From NCBI RefSeq assembly GCF_041435215.1, contig NZ_CP108394.1, forward strand, positions 372,001-436,000: DNA of 64,000 bases. Direction: 5' to 3'. Under the pieces are notes generated by a model. The model had not been told where the DNA came from. It ran no database searches and saw only the letters and a program-made list of their open reading frames with translations. Origin of the DNA: Streptomyces sp. NBC_01314 (lineage in GTDB: Bacteria > Actinomycetota > Actinomycetes > Streptomycetales > Streptomycetaceae). A program made the position numbers and the translations under genes. The stretch's first letter is position 1. The number at the start of each line of letters is the position of its first letter. Shown here piece after piece: positions 1 through 11,999 of this stretch.

Positions 1-259
1 ACGGCAAGACACTCTGGCCGGTGCTCCTGCTCCTGTCGCTCGGCCTCGCGGCCGTCCGTGAGGCAGCGATGTCAGCGAAGCAGCGCAGCAGTAGCGCAGA
101 CGACATGAGTCATACGCCCGCCCGTCTTCGAGCTACCGGCCGGACGATCCTCGGTCACGTCAGGAAGCCAGATCAGCCGACACGGACCGGCGCGACACGG
201 CCGCTGCAGGCCACCCCGGGCAGTCGCGGCGCGGTCCACCCCAGCTCGCGAACCCACCT
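1..259. other. No recognisable gene at the window start
   Basis: Short open frames exist on both strands, but none resembles a known family or has a convincing ribosome binding site. The stretch may hold the end of a gene lying mostly outside the window, or simple intergenic DNA upstream of the PadR gene. Confidence 0.4.
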
Positions 260-274
260 ATGCATCTAGTTGCA
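260..274 (+). promoter_or_regulatory. Probable PadR operator
   Basis: ATGCATCTAGTTGCA is a near-perfect inverted repeat around a central CTAG. It closely resembles the ATGCAACTAGTTGCAT type of site bound by PadR regulators (family knowledge). A further TGCAT half site follows at 286-290. It sits 30 bases before the PadR start, so autoregulation is inferred. Confidence 0.6.
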
Positions 275-304
275 CAGCATCGATTTGCATATTACGGTGC
301 GCTC

Positions 305-853
305 ATGGCTTTGGAGCACGCGATTCTTGTGTCCTTGGCGGAAAAGTCCGCCACGGGATACGACCTGGCGCGCCGGTTCGACGCATCGATCGGTTACTTC
401 TGGAAGGCCAGCCACCAGCAGATCTACAAGGTGCTGGGCCGGATGGAGCGCGCCGGCTGGGTTGAGTTCGAGACCGTGGCCCAGGACGGGCGACCCGACA
501 AGAAGGTCTACGTTCTGACATCGGCTGGTCGCGATGAGCTGGGTGTGTGGACATCCCAGGCAACGCCGGTCGAGTACCTGCGCAGCGAGTTCGCGATCAA
601 ACTGCGTGCCCTGCCATTCGGAAACCCGACTGCGATCGTCGAAGATGTCCGCACCCGTCGCCGGGTGCACGAAGAACGCCTCGCCTACTACGCCGAGAGC
701 GCCGCGCGCTTCTATCCCGACCCCGACGCCCTGCGCCCGGACCAGATGGGCGCCTGGCTCGTGCTGCGCGGGGGAATGCTGGCCGAGGAGACCGCGCTGG
801 CCTGGTGCGACGAGATTCTGCAGCGGCTGGCGCCCGAGGAGACGGATCGATGA
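305..853 (+). CDS. PadR-family transcriptional regulator
   Basis: The protein has about 182 residues. Its first 80 residues form the PadR winged helix: MALEHAILVSLAEK, a GYDLARRFD segment, a QIYKVLGRME recognition region and KVYVLTSAGRDEL at the wing. The C-terminal half matches the helical dimerisation domain of the longer (Vir-like) PadR subclass. An in-frame ATG at 260 lies inside the probable operator, so the ATG at 305 is preferred. The gene heads a rightward group with a dienoyl-CoA reductase and an acyl-CoA dehydrogenase and probably represses that group. The ligand is unknown. Confidence 0.9.
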   Translation: MALEHAILVSLAEKSATGYDLARRFDASIGYFWKASHQQIYKVLGRMERAGWVEFETVAQDGRPDKKVYVLTSAGRDELGVWTSQATPVEYLRSEFAIKLRALPFGNPTAIVEDVRTRRRVHEERLAYYAESAARFYPDPDALRPDQMGAWLVLRGGMLAEETALAWCDEILQRLAPEETDR

Positions 854-922
854 GCCCCGACGCCCCGGACCAGGATGCTCAGGCAGGTCGGGACCGTCAG
901 CGCGATCAGCACGACATAGTAA

Positions 923-3195
<2,273 letters not shown>

Positions 3196-3297
3196 CCCCG
3201 GCCCGCGGTTCACCACCGTCCCTGAACAAACCTCCCCAACGGTGCGGCGCTGTGCCGAACCGCCCCTGTCCACGCGTCGAGAACGGTGAGAACCGCC

Positions 3298-5022
3298 ATG
3301 AGCTACAACCCACCGATCAATGAGTACGAGTTCTTCCTGCGCCGCGTCATGAACGGCGCCGAGCACCTGGCGGACGTGACCAACGGCGAATACGACATCG
3401 ACGACGTCGTGGCCATTCTGTGGCCGGCCGCCAAACTGGCCGCCGAGGTCCTGCAGGACACCAACGTCTCCGGCGACCGGGTCGCAGCGCGCATCGAGAA
3501 CGGGCAGGTCATCACCGCACCCGGCATGCGCGAGGCCTACGCGAAGTTCATCGGGGCGGGCTGGAGCAGCGTAGGCGCACCGGTCCAAGCCGGCGGCGCT
3601 CCCCGAATCGTCTCGGCAGCTCTCACCGAACTGTGGAGCGCTGCGAACCCTGCATTCGCCATGTGCAGCGGACTGACCCAAGGCGCCGTCGCCGCAATCT
3701 CCTGGTCCGGCACACCCGAACAGAAATCCGTCTACCTCGAGCCGATGGCCGAAGGCCGCTGGACCGGCACGATGAACCTGACGGAGCCCCAGGCCGGCAC
3801 AGACCTCGCCGCAATCCGCACCCTCGCTCGACCGCAGGACGATCAGACATGGCGTGTGAGCGGCCAGAAGATCTACATCTCCTGGGGCGACCACGACCTG
3901 ACCGAGAACATCGTGCACCTCGTGCTCGCTCGAACGCCGGACGCACCGGCAGGGCTACGGGGACTGTCACTGTTCATCGTCCCCAAATTCCTTCCCGACG
4001 CCGACGGCCGCCCGGGCCACGCGAACGGGGTCACCCCCATCGCACTCGAGCACAAGATGGGCATCAAAGGCAGCCCGACCTGCGTCCTGCAGTACGAGGA
4101 CGCAACCGGCTTTCTCCTGGGGGAGCTGAACCAGGGGCTCCCGGCGATGTTCGTGATGATGAACCTCAGCCGCCTCGGCGCCGGCATCTGGGCCCTCGGC
4201 ATCGCCGACCGCGCCCACCAGGCGGCTCAGCACTACGCCCACCATCGTGTCCAGGGCAGGGTCCTGGACGAGCCCGAAGGCACACCCATCGCCCGCCACC
4301 CCGACGTAGCGCGCCTGTTGTCCTCGTCGGCCGGCATCATCACCGCCATGCGTGGGCTGATGCTGCAAACCAGCATCCACCTCGACCGAGCATTCGCCGG
4401 CGACGCCGAGAGCTTCGAGCTCACCGACTTCCTCACCCCCGTCGTGAAGGGCTGGATAACCGAGGAAGCCATCGGGATCACCTCCGACGCCGTCCAGGTC
4501 CACGGCGGCGCCGGCTACATCGAGGACACCGGCGTCGCCCAGTACTACCGCGACGTCCGCATCGCTGCAATCTACGAAGGCACCACCGCGATCCAGGCCA
4601 ACGACTTCCTCGGCCGCAAGATCCTGCGAGATCGAGCCGGCACCGCCTCCCGCGTGCTCGACATGATCGAGACCGATGTTCGGCATCTGGCCGAAGCCGA
4701 GCACCCGGTAGCCGTCGCAACGGCCGAGCGAATGACGCGGTCCCTCGCCTCGATTCGAGACGTCACCGCCCTTCTGCTGGACCACGCAGCCGAGGGCCGC
4801 CGACGTGACGCCTACGCCGGCGGCGTCCCCTATCTCAAGATGTGGGGCCTGGTCCTCGGAGGCTGGATCCACGTCCGAACACTCCAGGCCGTCCTCGACA
4901 CCCGCGACGGCATCTCCGACCAGAGCCACCGCCGGATATCCGAAGCCAACGCCTACGGCGCTCACCACCTCAGCCGCGTCGCGGCGCACGCGCAGTCCGC
5001 GAGCGCAGGAGAAACCGGCTAG
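3298..5022 (+). CDS. Acyl-CoA dehydrogenase, long (DmdC-like) form
   Basis: The 574-residue flavoprotein has the extended form with an extra C-terminal helical domain, as in AcdA/DmdC-type enzymes. Visible motifs are MNLTEPQAGTDLAAIRT (FAD/substrate loop), IYISWGDHDL, and IAAIYEGTTAIQANDFLGRK, which carries the usual catalytic Glu of the family. It removes two hydrogens from an acyl-CoA and passes electrons to ETF. A GTG twelve bases upstream is in frame, but the ATG has the better-placed purine-rich sequence. The gene follows fadH by about 100 bases. Its TAG stop coincides with the target site of the IS630 element, whose first base regenerates the codon. Confidence 0.9.
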   Translation: MSYNPPINEYEFFLRRVMNGAEHLADVTNGEYDIDDVVAILWPAAKLAAEVLQDTNVSGDRVAARIENGQVITAPGMREAYAKFIGAGWSSVGAPVQAGGAPRIVSAALTELWSAANPAFAMCSGLTQGAVAAISWSGTPEQKSVYLEPMAEGRWTGTMNLTEPQAGTDLAAIRTLARPQDDQTWRVSGQKIYISWGDHDLTENIVHLVLARTPDAPAGLRGLSLFIVPKFLPDADGRPGHANGVTPIALEHKMGIKGSPTCVLQYEDATGFLLGELNQGLPAMFVMMNLSRLGAGIWALGIADRAHQAAQHYAHHRVQGRVLDEPEGTPIARHPDVARLLSSSAGIITAMRGLMLQTSIHLDRAFAGDAESFELTDFLTPVVKGWITEEAIGITSDAVQVHGGAGYIEDTGVAQYYRDVRIAAIYEGTTAIQANDFLGRKILRDRAGTASRVLDMIETDVRHLAEAEHPVAVATAERMTRSLASIRDVTALLLDHAAEGRRRDAYAGGVPYLKMWGLVLGGWIHVRTLQAVLDTRDGISDQSHRRISEANAYGAHHLSRVAAHAQSASAGETG

Positions 5023-8000
5023 TGTCCTGAGTCTTTGATTCGGTTCAGATATCCGGCGAGGCGTTCGAAGATCTCGTCGGCGGTCTTCGTCCAGACGAAA
5101 GGTCGGGGATCTTCGTTCCAGGTGGCGATCCAGGAGCGGATGTCTTTCTCCAGGGCCTGCACGTTCTTGTGGACGCCGCGCCGTATCTGCTTGTCCGTCA
5201 GCAGGCCGAACCAGCGCTCGTCGGGTAGGACCGCTGCATTGCTGCAGCGGTCCCCCCTCAGAACCGGCCGTGCCCGATTTCCAGGCAACCGGCTCAAGCA
5301 AGCTCTATGGCTCGCGGGCTGGTCAGAAGTGCTGGCGACTTGCCGATGCCGGTGGTCAGCCGACGGTGGCAGTGGGTGTGGATCAGACGTGGGGCGGCGG
5401 ATTTGTCCGGCTTGCCGTTGCCCGCATCAGCGATGATCGCGTGTTTCCGGATCGCCGTGCGGGTGACCTTGAGCCACTGTTCCCACTGGTCGGGAGTTTG
5501 CGGCTCGTGGTCGGCGTGCAGCAACAGCCCTCCGCAGACTGGACATCGGCCGTCCTGCTTCTGCAATAGATGCAGGGTGCCTTTGCCCAGCGGGAGTTTG
5601 CCGCGGCGACGCCGCTTGGCCCAGAAGTCGACCAGGGTGGGATCGTCGGTCGACGCCGTTCCTGGCACCATCCGGTGCCGGACGATCGGCGTCCAGGCGA
5701 ACTTGTAGAGGTAGAAACCGCTGGTGCGGTCCCCGAACACCCACCTGTCATACCTGAACGGGTTGAACATGCCGAAGTACCGGTCGGTCACCCAGCGCTT
5801 CGACTTGTTCGCGTGAGAGAACTTGGCCCACTTGTAGACCAGCCTCCACACGTAGGCGTCCAGCGAGTTGAACGCCCGCTTGGACACCCCGATCCGGTAG
5901 TAGGCGGCCCAGCCCTTGATGATCGGGTTGAGCTTGGCGATCACCGCGTCGGCGTTGGCCCCTCGCAGGGCCAGCATCTCGGCGGCGAGCCGTTCCCGGA
6001 TCCGCCACAGGGCCGCGTTGCTCGGCTTGGTCAGCAACTTGCCGCGATAGCGTCGGATGTTGAACCCCAGGAAGTCGCAGCCCTCATCGAGGTGGACAAC
6101 GCGCGTCTTGTCCTCGTTGAAAGCCAGTCCCCGGGGCGCGAGCCACGCGGCGAGCCGTGCCTTGACCTCCTCGGCTTGTTCCTGCGAGTGGCACAGGGCG
6201 AGGAGGTCGTCGGCGTAGACGACCAGAACCGGTGAGTCACGCGCCAAAATCGCGGCATCGCTGCCGAGAGTCTGGTAGCGGACTCCAGCGGCCTTTCCCA
6301 TTCCATGCAAAGCGATATTCAACAACGCGGGACTGATCACCCCGCCCTGAGGAGTTCCTTCCAACGTGGGGGCGAACCAACCTTTCTCGACCACGCCCGC
6401 CTTCAGCCATCCGGCGATCATTCCCCTTCCGGGAAACGAACCCAGCGACGTGAGCAGATTATCGTGGTCGATCCGGTCGAATGCCGCTTTCAAGTCGGCG
6501 TCGAGCACCCACAGGCGCTTGGCGGTCTTGCCGCACGCCGTCGTGTGGATGGCCACAATCGCGTCATGACAGCCACGGCCGGGACGGAAGCCGTAGACCT
6601 TCGGTTCCAGCCGTGCCTCCCACTCGGGCTCCAGCGCATTCAGTGCCAGAGCTTGGAGGCATCTGTCAGCGATCACGGGAATTCCGAGCGGGCGCTGTTT
6701 TCCATTCGCCTTGGCGATATACACCCGCTTGACGGGCTTGGGTTTCCACGGGGCCGCGCCATGCTGGACCCAGTCGGCCAGCTCGGCCTTTTCCTGGGGC
6801 GGCAGGACGACTTTCCCGTCAACCCCCGCCGTCTTGCGGCCAGCGTTGACCTCCGTGACCCGCCGCACACTCACGAGTGCGTTGGCGCGGGAGCGGAGCA
6901 TCAGCTTCTGCAGATTCCTGACCTTGGCCAGGTCTCCTGCCTGCGATGCCGTGAAGATGCGCTGCCGCAGACGCCGTACGTCGTCCTCGACCCTCCGCCA
7001 GTCGATCGACGGCCAGTCGGTGATCTCGCCCTCCGGTCCGTTCGCTATGCCGACGGCGGTCGCTGCGGCTTGCGCCGTCCCGGCCGCGTGTGTCGTCATG
7101 ACGTCCAACTTTTCCTTCGGTTCCGGTGTCTTCGGTCTTCGTGCCTTCACAAGCTCACCAGACCCACGTCAGCACCCTTTCAGGTCGGGGTATCGGCCCC
7201 TATCCGGCCAGTTATGCGGGAACCGCCGACGGAGGTGTCGGCATGTGGTTCCCGGTTTCCTGCTGCCTTTCGGCCACCGGCATTCGCTTGCTGGGTCTTC
7301 CTGCGCCCGCTGGAGATTTGGGCCTTACTTGCGGTTGGCTTACCAGGCCAGAAACTTATTGCCTGGACTCCATCGGGGTTGTCACGTTCCGCATGAGAGA
7401 GGTGCTGCCGGGGAGGGTGCCCTCTGCACCCCGGGGACGGCGGTGCACTCCCGACCGGTCAGATATCTCCGGTCGGCGCCTGCCACTTTTCAATGGCCAG
7501 TCCCTATCTCCCGCTGAAACAACCCATCGGCGAGAGTGCTCATGACGAGGCATCATCAAGGGTTCATTCGCATTCACCCGTCCGGCATTTCCCGGCCTGT
7601 AATCCCCGGATGGAACGGGAATCCTTGGACCTTTCCTCAGGCTTCGCACCCCGCGATCACTCGCGACGCACGCTGAGGCGGGAACGAGCCCTGTGCACTG
7701 GCTCGGGTCTACACCTTCGACATCGTCGAACCTCCTTGGTGATTCCCACTCTTCTCAAGCGACTTCGTGTCGCACGACCTGGTTGAGCCAGGAGGCGCTG
7801 GTCGGCGTGAAGTGCATATGGAACCGGGGGTGGGCCAGCAGCCACTTCTGGATCGCGGGGGTCTTGTGAGTGGCGTAGTTGTCGCAGATCAGGTGGACAT
7901 CGAGGTGCTCGGGCACCTCCTTGTCGAGCTTGGCCAGGAACTTCTTGAACTCCACCGCGCGGTGCCGGCGGTGGATGGAGGAGATGACCTCGCCGGTCGC

Positions 8001-8666
8001 AGCGTTCAGCGCGGCGAACAGGGCCGTCACCCCACCGCGCACATAGTCGTGGGTGCGGCGCTCGGGCATGCCGGGCATCATCGGCAGTACCGGCGCGGAC
8101 CGGTCCAGCGCCTGGATCTGCGACTTCTCGTCCACGCACAGCACGATCGCCCGCTCCGGCGGGTCCAGGTACAGACCGACGACGTCGCGGACCTTCTCGA
8201 TGAACTGCGGGTCCTTGGACAGCTTGAAGGTGTCCACCAGGTGCGGCTTGAGGCCGAAGGTCCGCCAGATCCTGGAGACCGTGGACTGCGACAAGCCGCT
8301 GGCCTCGGCCATCTCCCGCGTCGACCAGTGCGTGGCGTTCTTCGGGGTGGACTCCAGCGTGCGCACCACGACCTCCTCGACCTTCTCGTCGCTCACCGTG
8401 CGCGGCGGCCCTGGCCGCGGCTCGTCCGACAGGCCCTGAAGCCGATCGGACGCGAACCGCTTGCGCCACTTGGCCACCGTCACCGGGTGCACCCCAAGCT
8501 CCGTACCCACGACGGTATTTGAGCCACCCTGGGCGCAGGCCAGAACGATCCGGCACCGCAACGCCAAAGCCTGCGACGACGTCGCCCGCCGCGACCAGCG
8601 CAGCAACGTATCCCGCTCGTCGTCTGTCAGGACCACCTCGACCGTCGGCCGACCCATACGCGCCAT
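5019..8666 (-). CDS. IS630 transposase, split by a group II intron
   Basis: Exon 1 (8666 to 7776) encodes 297 residues: an N-terminal helix-turn-helix region, then the RNase H fold with DDE aspartates in VLCVDEKSQ and LICDNYATHK, ending at SASWLNQV. Exon 2 (5219 to 5019) encodes 66 residues beginning ERWFGLLTDKQIRRG. Joined, they give SWLNQVERWFG, the normal IS630 motif containing the third catalytic residue (Glu). The junction is between codons, immediately before that Glu codon. Without splicing, the protein would lose its catalytic Glu and C terminus. Functional transposase therefore depends on intron excision (inference). Confidence 0.92.
5220..7775 (-). mobile_element. Complete group II intron (retroelement)
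   Basis: On the minus strand the intron begins GTGCG (7775-7771), the group II 5' consensus, and ends with AC at 5221-5220. Domain V (5295-5261) starts GAGCC and ends CCGGTTC, with the AGC catalytic triad and a GAAA-type loop. Domain VI is a hairpin (5253-5228) with an unpaired A at 5226, seven bases from the 3' end, suited to be the branch point. The intron encodes its own reverse transcriptase/maturase. All expected parts are present, so it looks competent for splicing and mobility. Confidence 0.93.
5294..7099 (-). CDS. ltrA: Group II intron reverse transcriptase/maturase with HNH endonuclease
   Basis: The 601-residue LtrA-type protein contains the RT domain (RPLGIPVIADR, VYGFRPGRGCHDA, DLKAAFDRIDH, GTPQGGVISP, and YADD near residue 294). 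A maturase domain follows (LNPIIKGWAAYYRIGVSKRAF). At the C terminus is a Cys/His HNH nuclease (CPVCGG near 517, HTHCHRR near 573). It splices its host RNA and copies it into new DNA sites by target-primed reverse transcription. A start 51 bases further upstream is possible; the ATG at 7099 was chosen because the protein resembles family members from there on. The stop codon overlaps the first bases of domain V. Confidence 0.93.
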   Translation of the reverse strand: MTTHAAGTAQAAATAVGIANGPEGEITDWPSIDWRRVEDDVRRLRQRIFTASQAGDLAKVRNLQKLMLRSRANALVSVRRVTEVNAGRKTAGVDGKVVLPPQEKAELADWVQHGAAPWKPKPVKRVYIAKANGKQRPLGIPVIADRCLQALALNALEPEWEARLEPKVYGFRPGRGCHDAIVAIHTTACGKTAKRLWVLDADLKAAFDRIDHDNLLTSLGSFPGRGMIAGWLKAGVVEKGWFAPTLEGTPQGGVISPALLNIALHGMGKAAGVRYQTLGSDAAILARDSPVLVVYADDLLALCHSQEQAEEVKARLAAWLAPRGLAFNEDKTRVVHLDEGCDFLGFNIRRYRGKLLTKPSNAALWRIRERLAAEMLALRGANADAVIAKLNPIIKGWAAYYRIGVSKRAFNSLDAYVWRLVYKWAKFSHANKSKRWVTDRYFGMFNPFRYDRWVFGDRTSGFYLYKFAWTPIVRHRMVPGTASTDDPTLVDFWAKRRRRGKLPLGKGTLHLLQKQDGRCPVCGGLLLHADHEPQTPDQWEQWLKVTRTAIRKHAIIADAGNGKPDKSAAPRLIHTHCHRRLTTGIGKSPALLTSPRAIELA

Positions 8667-8724
8667 GAGCCCAGCCTACTTCTTCAGTGAATCAAAGACT
8701 CAGGACACTAGGGCCTGTACGGTC

Positions 8725-8768
8725 TTAGGCTCTGTCTCGTAGTCGGCCGACTACGGAACAGAGCCTAA
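8725..8768. terminator. Long hairpin, probable bidirectional terminator
   Basis: Two 22-base arms (beginning TTAGGCTCTGT and ending ACAGAGCCTAA) pair with only two mismatches, and the core CGTAGTCGGCCGACTACG is a perfect palindrome. It lies between the rightward acyl-CoA dehydrogenase and the leftward reductase genes. Before the IS630 insertion it was about 15 bases past the dehydrogenase stop codon. An old IS end is an alternative. Confidence 0.55.
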
Positions 8769-8809
8769 TTCATGACACTCCCGCCGTGACGCGGACCGGA
8801 CCGGTGCGG

Positions 8810-9781
<972 letters not shown>

Positions 9782-9841
9782 GGCGGAGACCTTCGCTTTC
9801 TGACTGTGGTGGGGGGCGTCGGCCGGGCAGCAGCCGTCTGC

Positions 9842-10840
9842 TCAGCGGTGCTTGACGCCAGCCTGAGCGGAAGGGGCGAGGGTGGGTTCGGTAACGGGGA
9901 CGTCGCCGAGGGCCTGGTCAACGGCCGCCAGCAGGTCGTCCGACAGCTTCACGCCGGAGGCGGCGGCGTTGGCGTGGACCTGTTCGGGGCGGGAGGCGCC
10001 GGTGATGGCGGAGGCGACTTCACCCTGGCGCAGGACCCAGGCCAGCGCCAGGATGGGCATGCTCATCCCGGCCTGCTCGGCGATGGGCGCGAGGCGCTGG
10101 ACCGCCTCCAGGATGGCGTCGCTGTAGACGAGGTCCTTCGACACCGCCATCGTCTCGCTGGCGAACCGGCTGCCTTCGGGGACAGGCTGTCCGGGCTTGT
10201 ACTTGCCGGTCAGGACGCCCTGGGCGAGGGGGGACCAGACGATCTGGGAGATGCCGTCCGCGGCACACAGGCCGAACACCTCGGCCTCGGGGGCCTGCCA
10301 GAGCATGGAGTACTGCGGCTGGGAGGAGACGAACAGGTCGGGGCCGACGATGTCGATCGCGGCCTGGATCTGCTCGGGGGTCCACTCGCTGAAGCCGAGG
10401 TAGCGAGCCTTGCCCTGCTGGACGACCTTCTGGAACGCCTCGATGGTGTCCTCGATGGGCACGGACGGGTCGAAGCGGTGCGCCTGGTACAGGTCGACGT
10501 AGTCGGTCTTCAGGCGCGTGAGGGAGGCGTCGATCTGCCGGGCGATCTGGGCGGGAGACAGGCCCTTGTCGGCCGGGTCGTCCGACATCGGGCCCCAGAC
10601 CTTGGTGGCCAGGATGTAGGAGTCGCGGGGGTGGGCCGAGAGGATCTCACCCCAGGCCGTCTCGGCAGCTCCCTGTCCGTAGACATTGGCGGTGTCGAAG
10701 AAGTTGATTCCGGCGTCGAAGGCCGCTTCGGTGCAGGCATGGGTCGCGTCGGCCTCGATGCCGCCAGCGTAGGTAAGCCACGAGCCGAGGGAGATCTCCG
10801 AGACCTGAAGGTCCGAGCTGCCGAGTGTGCGGTACCGCAT
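9842..10840 (-). CDS. Aldo/keto reductase (Kv-beta / YghZ-like)
   Basis: The 332-residue (alpha/beta)8-barrel NADPH-dependent aldehyde/ketone reductase carries the full catalytic tetrad: Asp and Tyr in FFDTANVYGQG, Lys in ILATKVWG, His in YQAHRFD. The C-terminal NADPH-binding loop ITGASRPEQVHAN is typical of AKR6/14-type enzymes. It lies 52 bases downstream of another AKR in the same direction, so the two are probably co-transcribed. The setting among other reductases and an exporter suggests detoxification of reactive carbonyls; the substrate is unknown. Confidence 0.9.
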   Translation of the reverse strand: MRYRTLGSSDLQVSEISLGSWLTYAGGIEADATHACTEAAFDAGINFFDTANVYGQGAAETAWGEILSAHPRDSYILATKVWGPMSDDPADKGLSPAQIARQIDASLTRLKTDYVDLYQAHRFDPSVPIEDTIEAFQKVVQQGKARYLGFSEWTPEQIQAAIDIVGPDLFVSSQPQYSMLWQAPEAEVFGLCAADGISQIVWSPLAQGVLTGKYKPGQPVPEGSRFASETMAVSKDLVYSDAILEAVQRLAPIAEQAGMSMPILALAWVLRQGEVASAITGASRPEQVHANAAASGVKLSDDLLAAVDQALGDVPVTEPTLAPSAQAGVKHR

Positions 10841-10892
10841 GGATGCTTGCTCCTTGCTGGTTCGATGTTCCGTGTTCCGTGTAAGTCCCTGG

Positions 10893-11915
10893 TCAGCGTC
10901 GGCGGGCCACCGGTTCCAGGGCGGGGTTGGCGAAGCTGCTGTCGGCCGGGTTGATGACCGTGCCGGGGGTGACGATGGCGTCGATGCGGTCCAGGACCGC
11001 GGGGTCCAGGACCACGTCGGCCGCAGGCAGTTGCGTATCCAGATGCTGGAGCGTGCGCGGGCCGATGAGGACCGAGACGACCGAGGGATGGTTGAGCGCG
11101 AACGCGATGGCCATCTCGATCAGCGTCATTCCGTTGTCCTCGGCCAGGTGGGCGAGGGCTTCGGCCGCCTCCAGCTTTCGCTGGTTGACCGGCAGGGACA
11201 TGTCGAAGCGGTCGGCGAGGCGCTGCCGGGCCGGGGACGGGGTGGGCAGGTCGGCGTCCTGGCGCCAGCGGCCCGAGAGCCAGCCACCGGCGAGCGGACT
11301 GTAGGTGATCACTCCCATGCCGTGCCGGGCCGCGGTGGGCAGGACGTCGGCCTCGATGCCTCGCACGAGCATGGAGTACGGGGCCTGTTCGCACACGAAC
11401 CGCTCCAGGCGCCTGTCGTGGGCGGCCCACTGGGCTTCGACGATCTGGCTGCCCGGGAAGGTGGAGGAGCCGAGGTAGCGGACCTTGCCCTGGCGTACCA
11501 GGTCCGTCAGGGCGCCCAAGGTCTCTTCGATGTCCGTGTCGGGTGAGGGCCGGTGCACCTGGTAGAGGTCGATGTAGTCGGTTCCCAGCCGGCGCAGCGA
11601 GTCCTCGACGGCCCGCATGATCCAGCGTCGGGAGTTGCCGCGCTGGTTGGGGTCGTCCCCCATGAGGTTGTGGAACTTGGTGGCCAGGACGATGTCGTCC
11701 CGGCGGCCTTTGATCGCCTGTCCGACGATCTCCTCGGACTCGCCGTGGGAGTAGACGTCGGCGGTGTCGATGAAGTTGATGCCGGCGTCCAGGGCGCGGT
11801 GGATGGTCCGGGTGGCCTCGTCGTGGTCGGGGTTGCCCCACGGGCCGAACATCATCGCGCCCAGGCACATCTTGCTGACGGACAGGCCGGTCCGGCCCAG
11901 CAGACGGTGCTCCAT
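10893..11915 (-). CDS. Aldo/keto reductase
   Basis: The 340-residue reductase is from the same superfamily but a different subgroup from its neighbour. Tetrad residues lie in NFIDTADVYSHGESEE (Asp, Tyr), VLATKFHN (Lys) and YQVHRPSPDTD (His). The ATG at 11915 has a GGAG sequence six bases upstream; the in-frame TTG twelve bases earlier has none. Two AKRs in a row plus an MFS exporter suggest an operon handling aldehydes or quinone-like compounds. Confidence 0.9.
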   Translation of the reverse strand: MEHRLLGRTGLSVSKMCLGAMMFGPWGNPDHDEATRTIHRALDAGINFIDTADVYSHGESEEIVGQAIKGRRDDIVLATKFHNLMGDDPNQRGNSRRWIMRAVEDSLRRLGTDYIDLYQVHRPSPDTDIEETLGALTDLVRQGKVRYLGSSTFPGSQIVEAQWAAHDRRLERFVCEQAPYSMLVRGIEADVLPTAARHGMGVITYSPLAGGWLSGRWRQDADLPTPSPARQRLADRFDMSLPVNQRKLEAAEALAHLAEDNGMTLIEMAIAFALNHPSVVSVLIGPRTLQHLDTQLPAADVVLDPAVLDRIDAIVTPGTVINPADSSFANPALEPVARRR

Positions 11916-11970
11916 GGTGATCTCCAACTGTCTTGTACGGCTTGCTCGGATCGAGGTGTCGGATGCCGGA

Positions 11971-11994
11971 CGGGGAGGGCCCGGCTTCCCCGTG
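11971..11994. terminator. Hairpin between MFS exporter and AKR
   Basis: ACGGGGA and TCCCCGT arms with a GC-rich centre lie just past the exporter stop codon and ahead of the next AKR start. It could end or attenuate exporter transcripts. No T run follows. Confidence 0.35.
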
Positions 11995-11999
11995 CGGTG

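Larger units (their letters stand above)
5022..8708 (-). mobile_element. IS630-family element carrying a group II intron
   Basis: Perfect terminal inverted repeats (GTGTCCTGAGTCTTTGATTC at 5022-5041 and its complement at 8689-8708) are flanked by TA dinucleotides at 5020-5021 and 8709-8710. That is the TA duplication expected of IS630/Tc1/mariner transposition. The element is 3,687 bp. Removing the 2,556-bp intron leaves 1,131 bp, a normal IS630 size. It sits in the stop codon of the acyl-CoA dehydrogenase gene. Intact ends and a short exact duplication suggest a fairly recent insertion. Confidence 0.93.
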
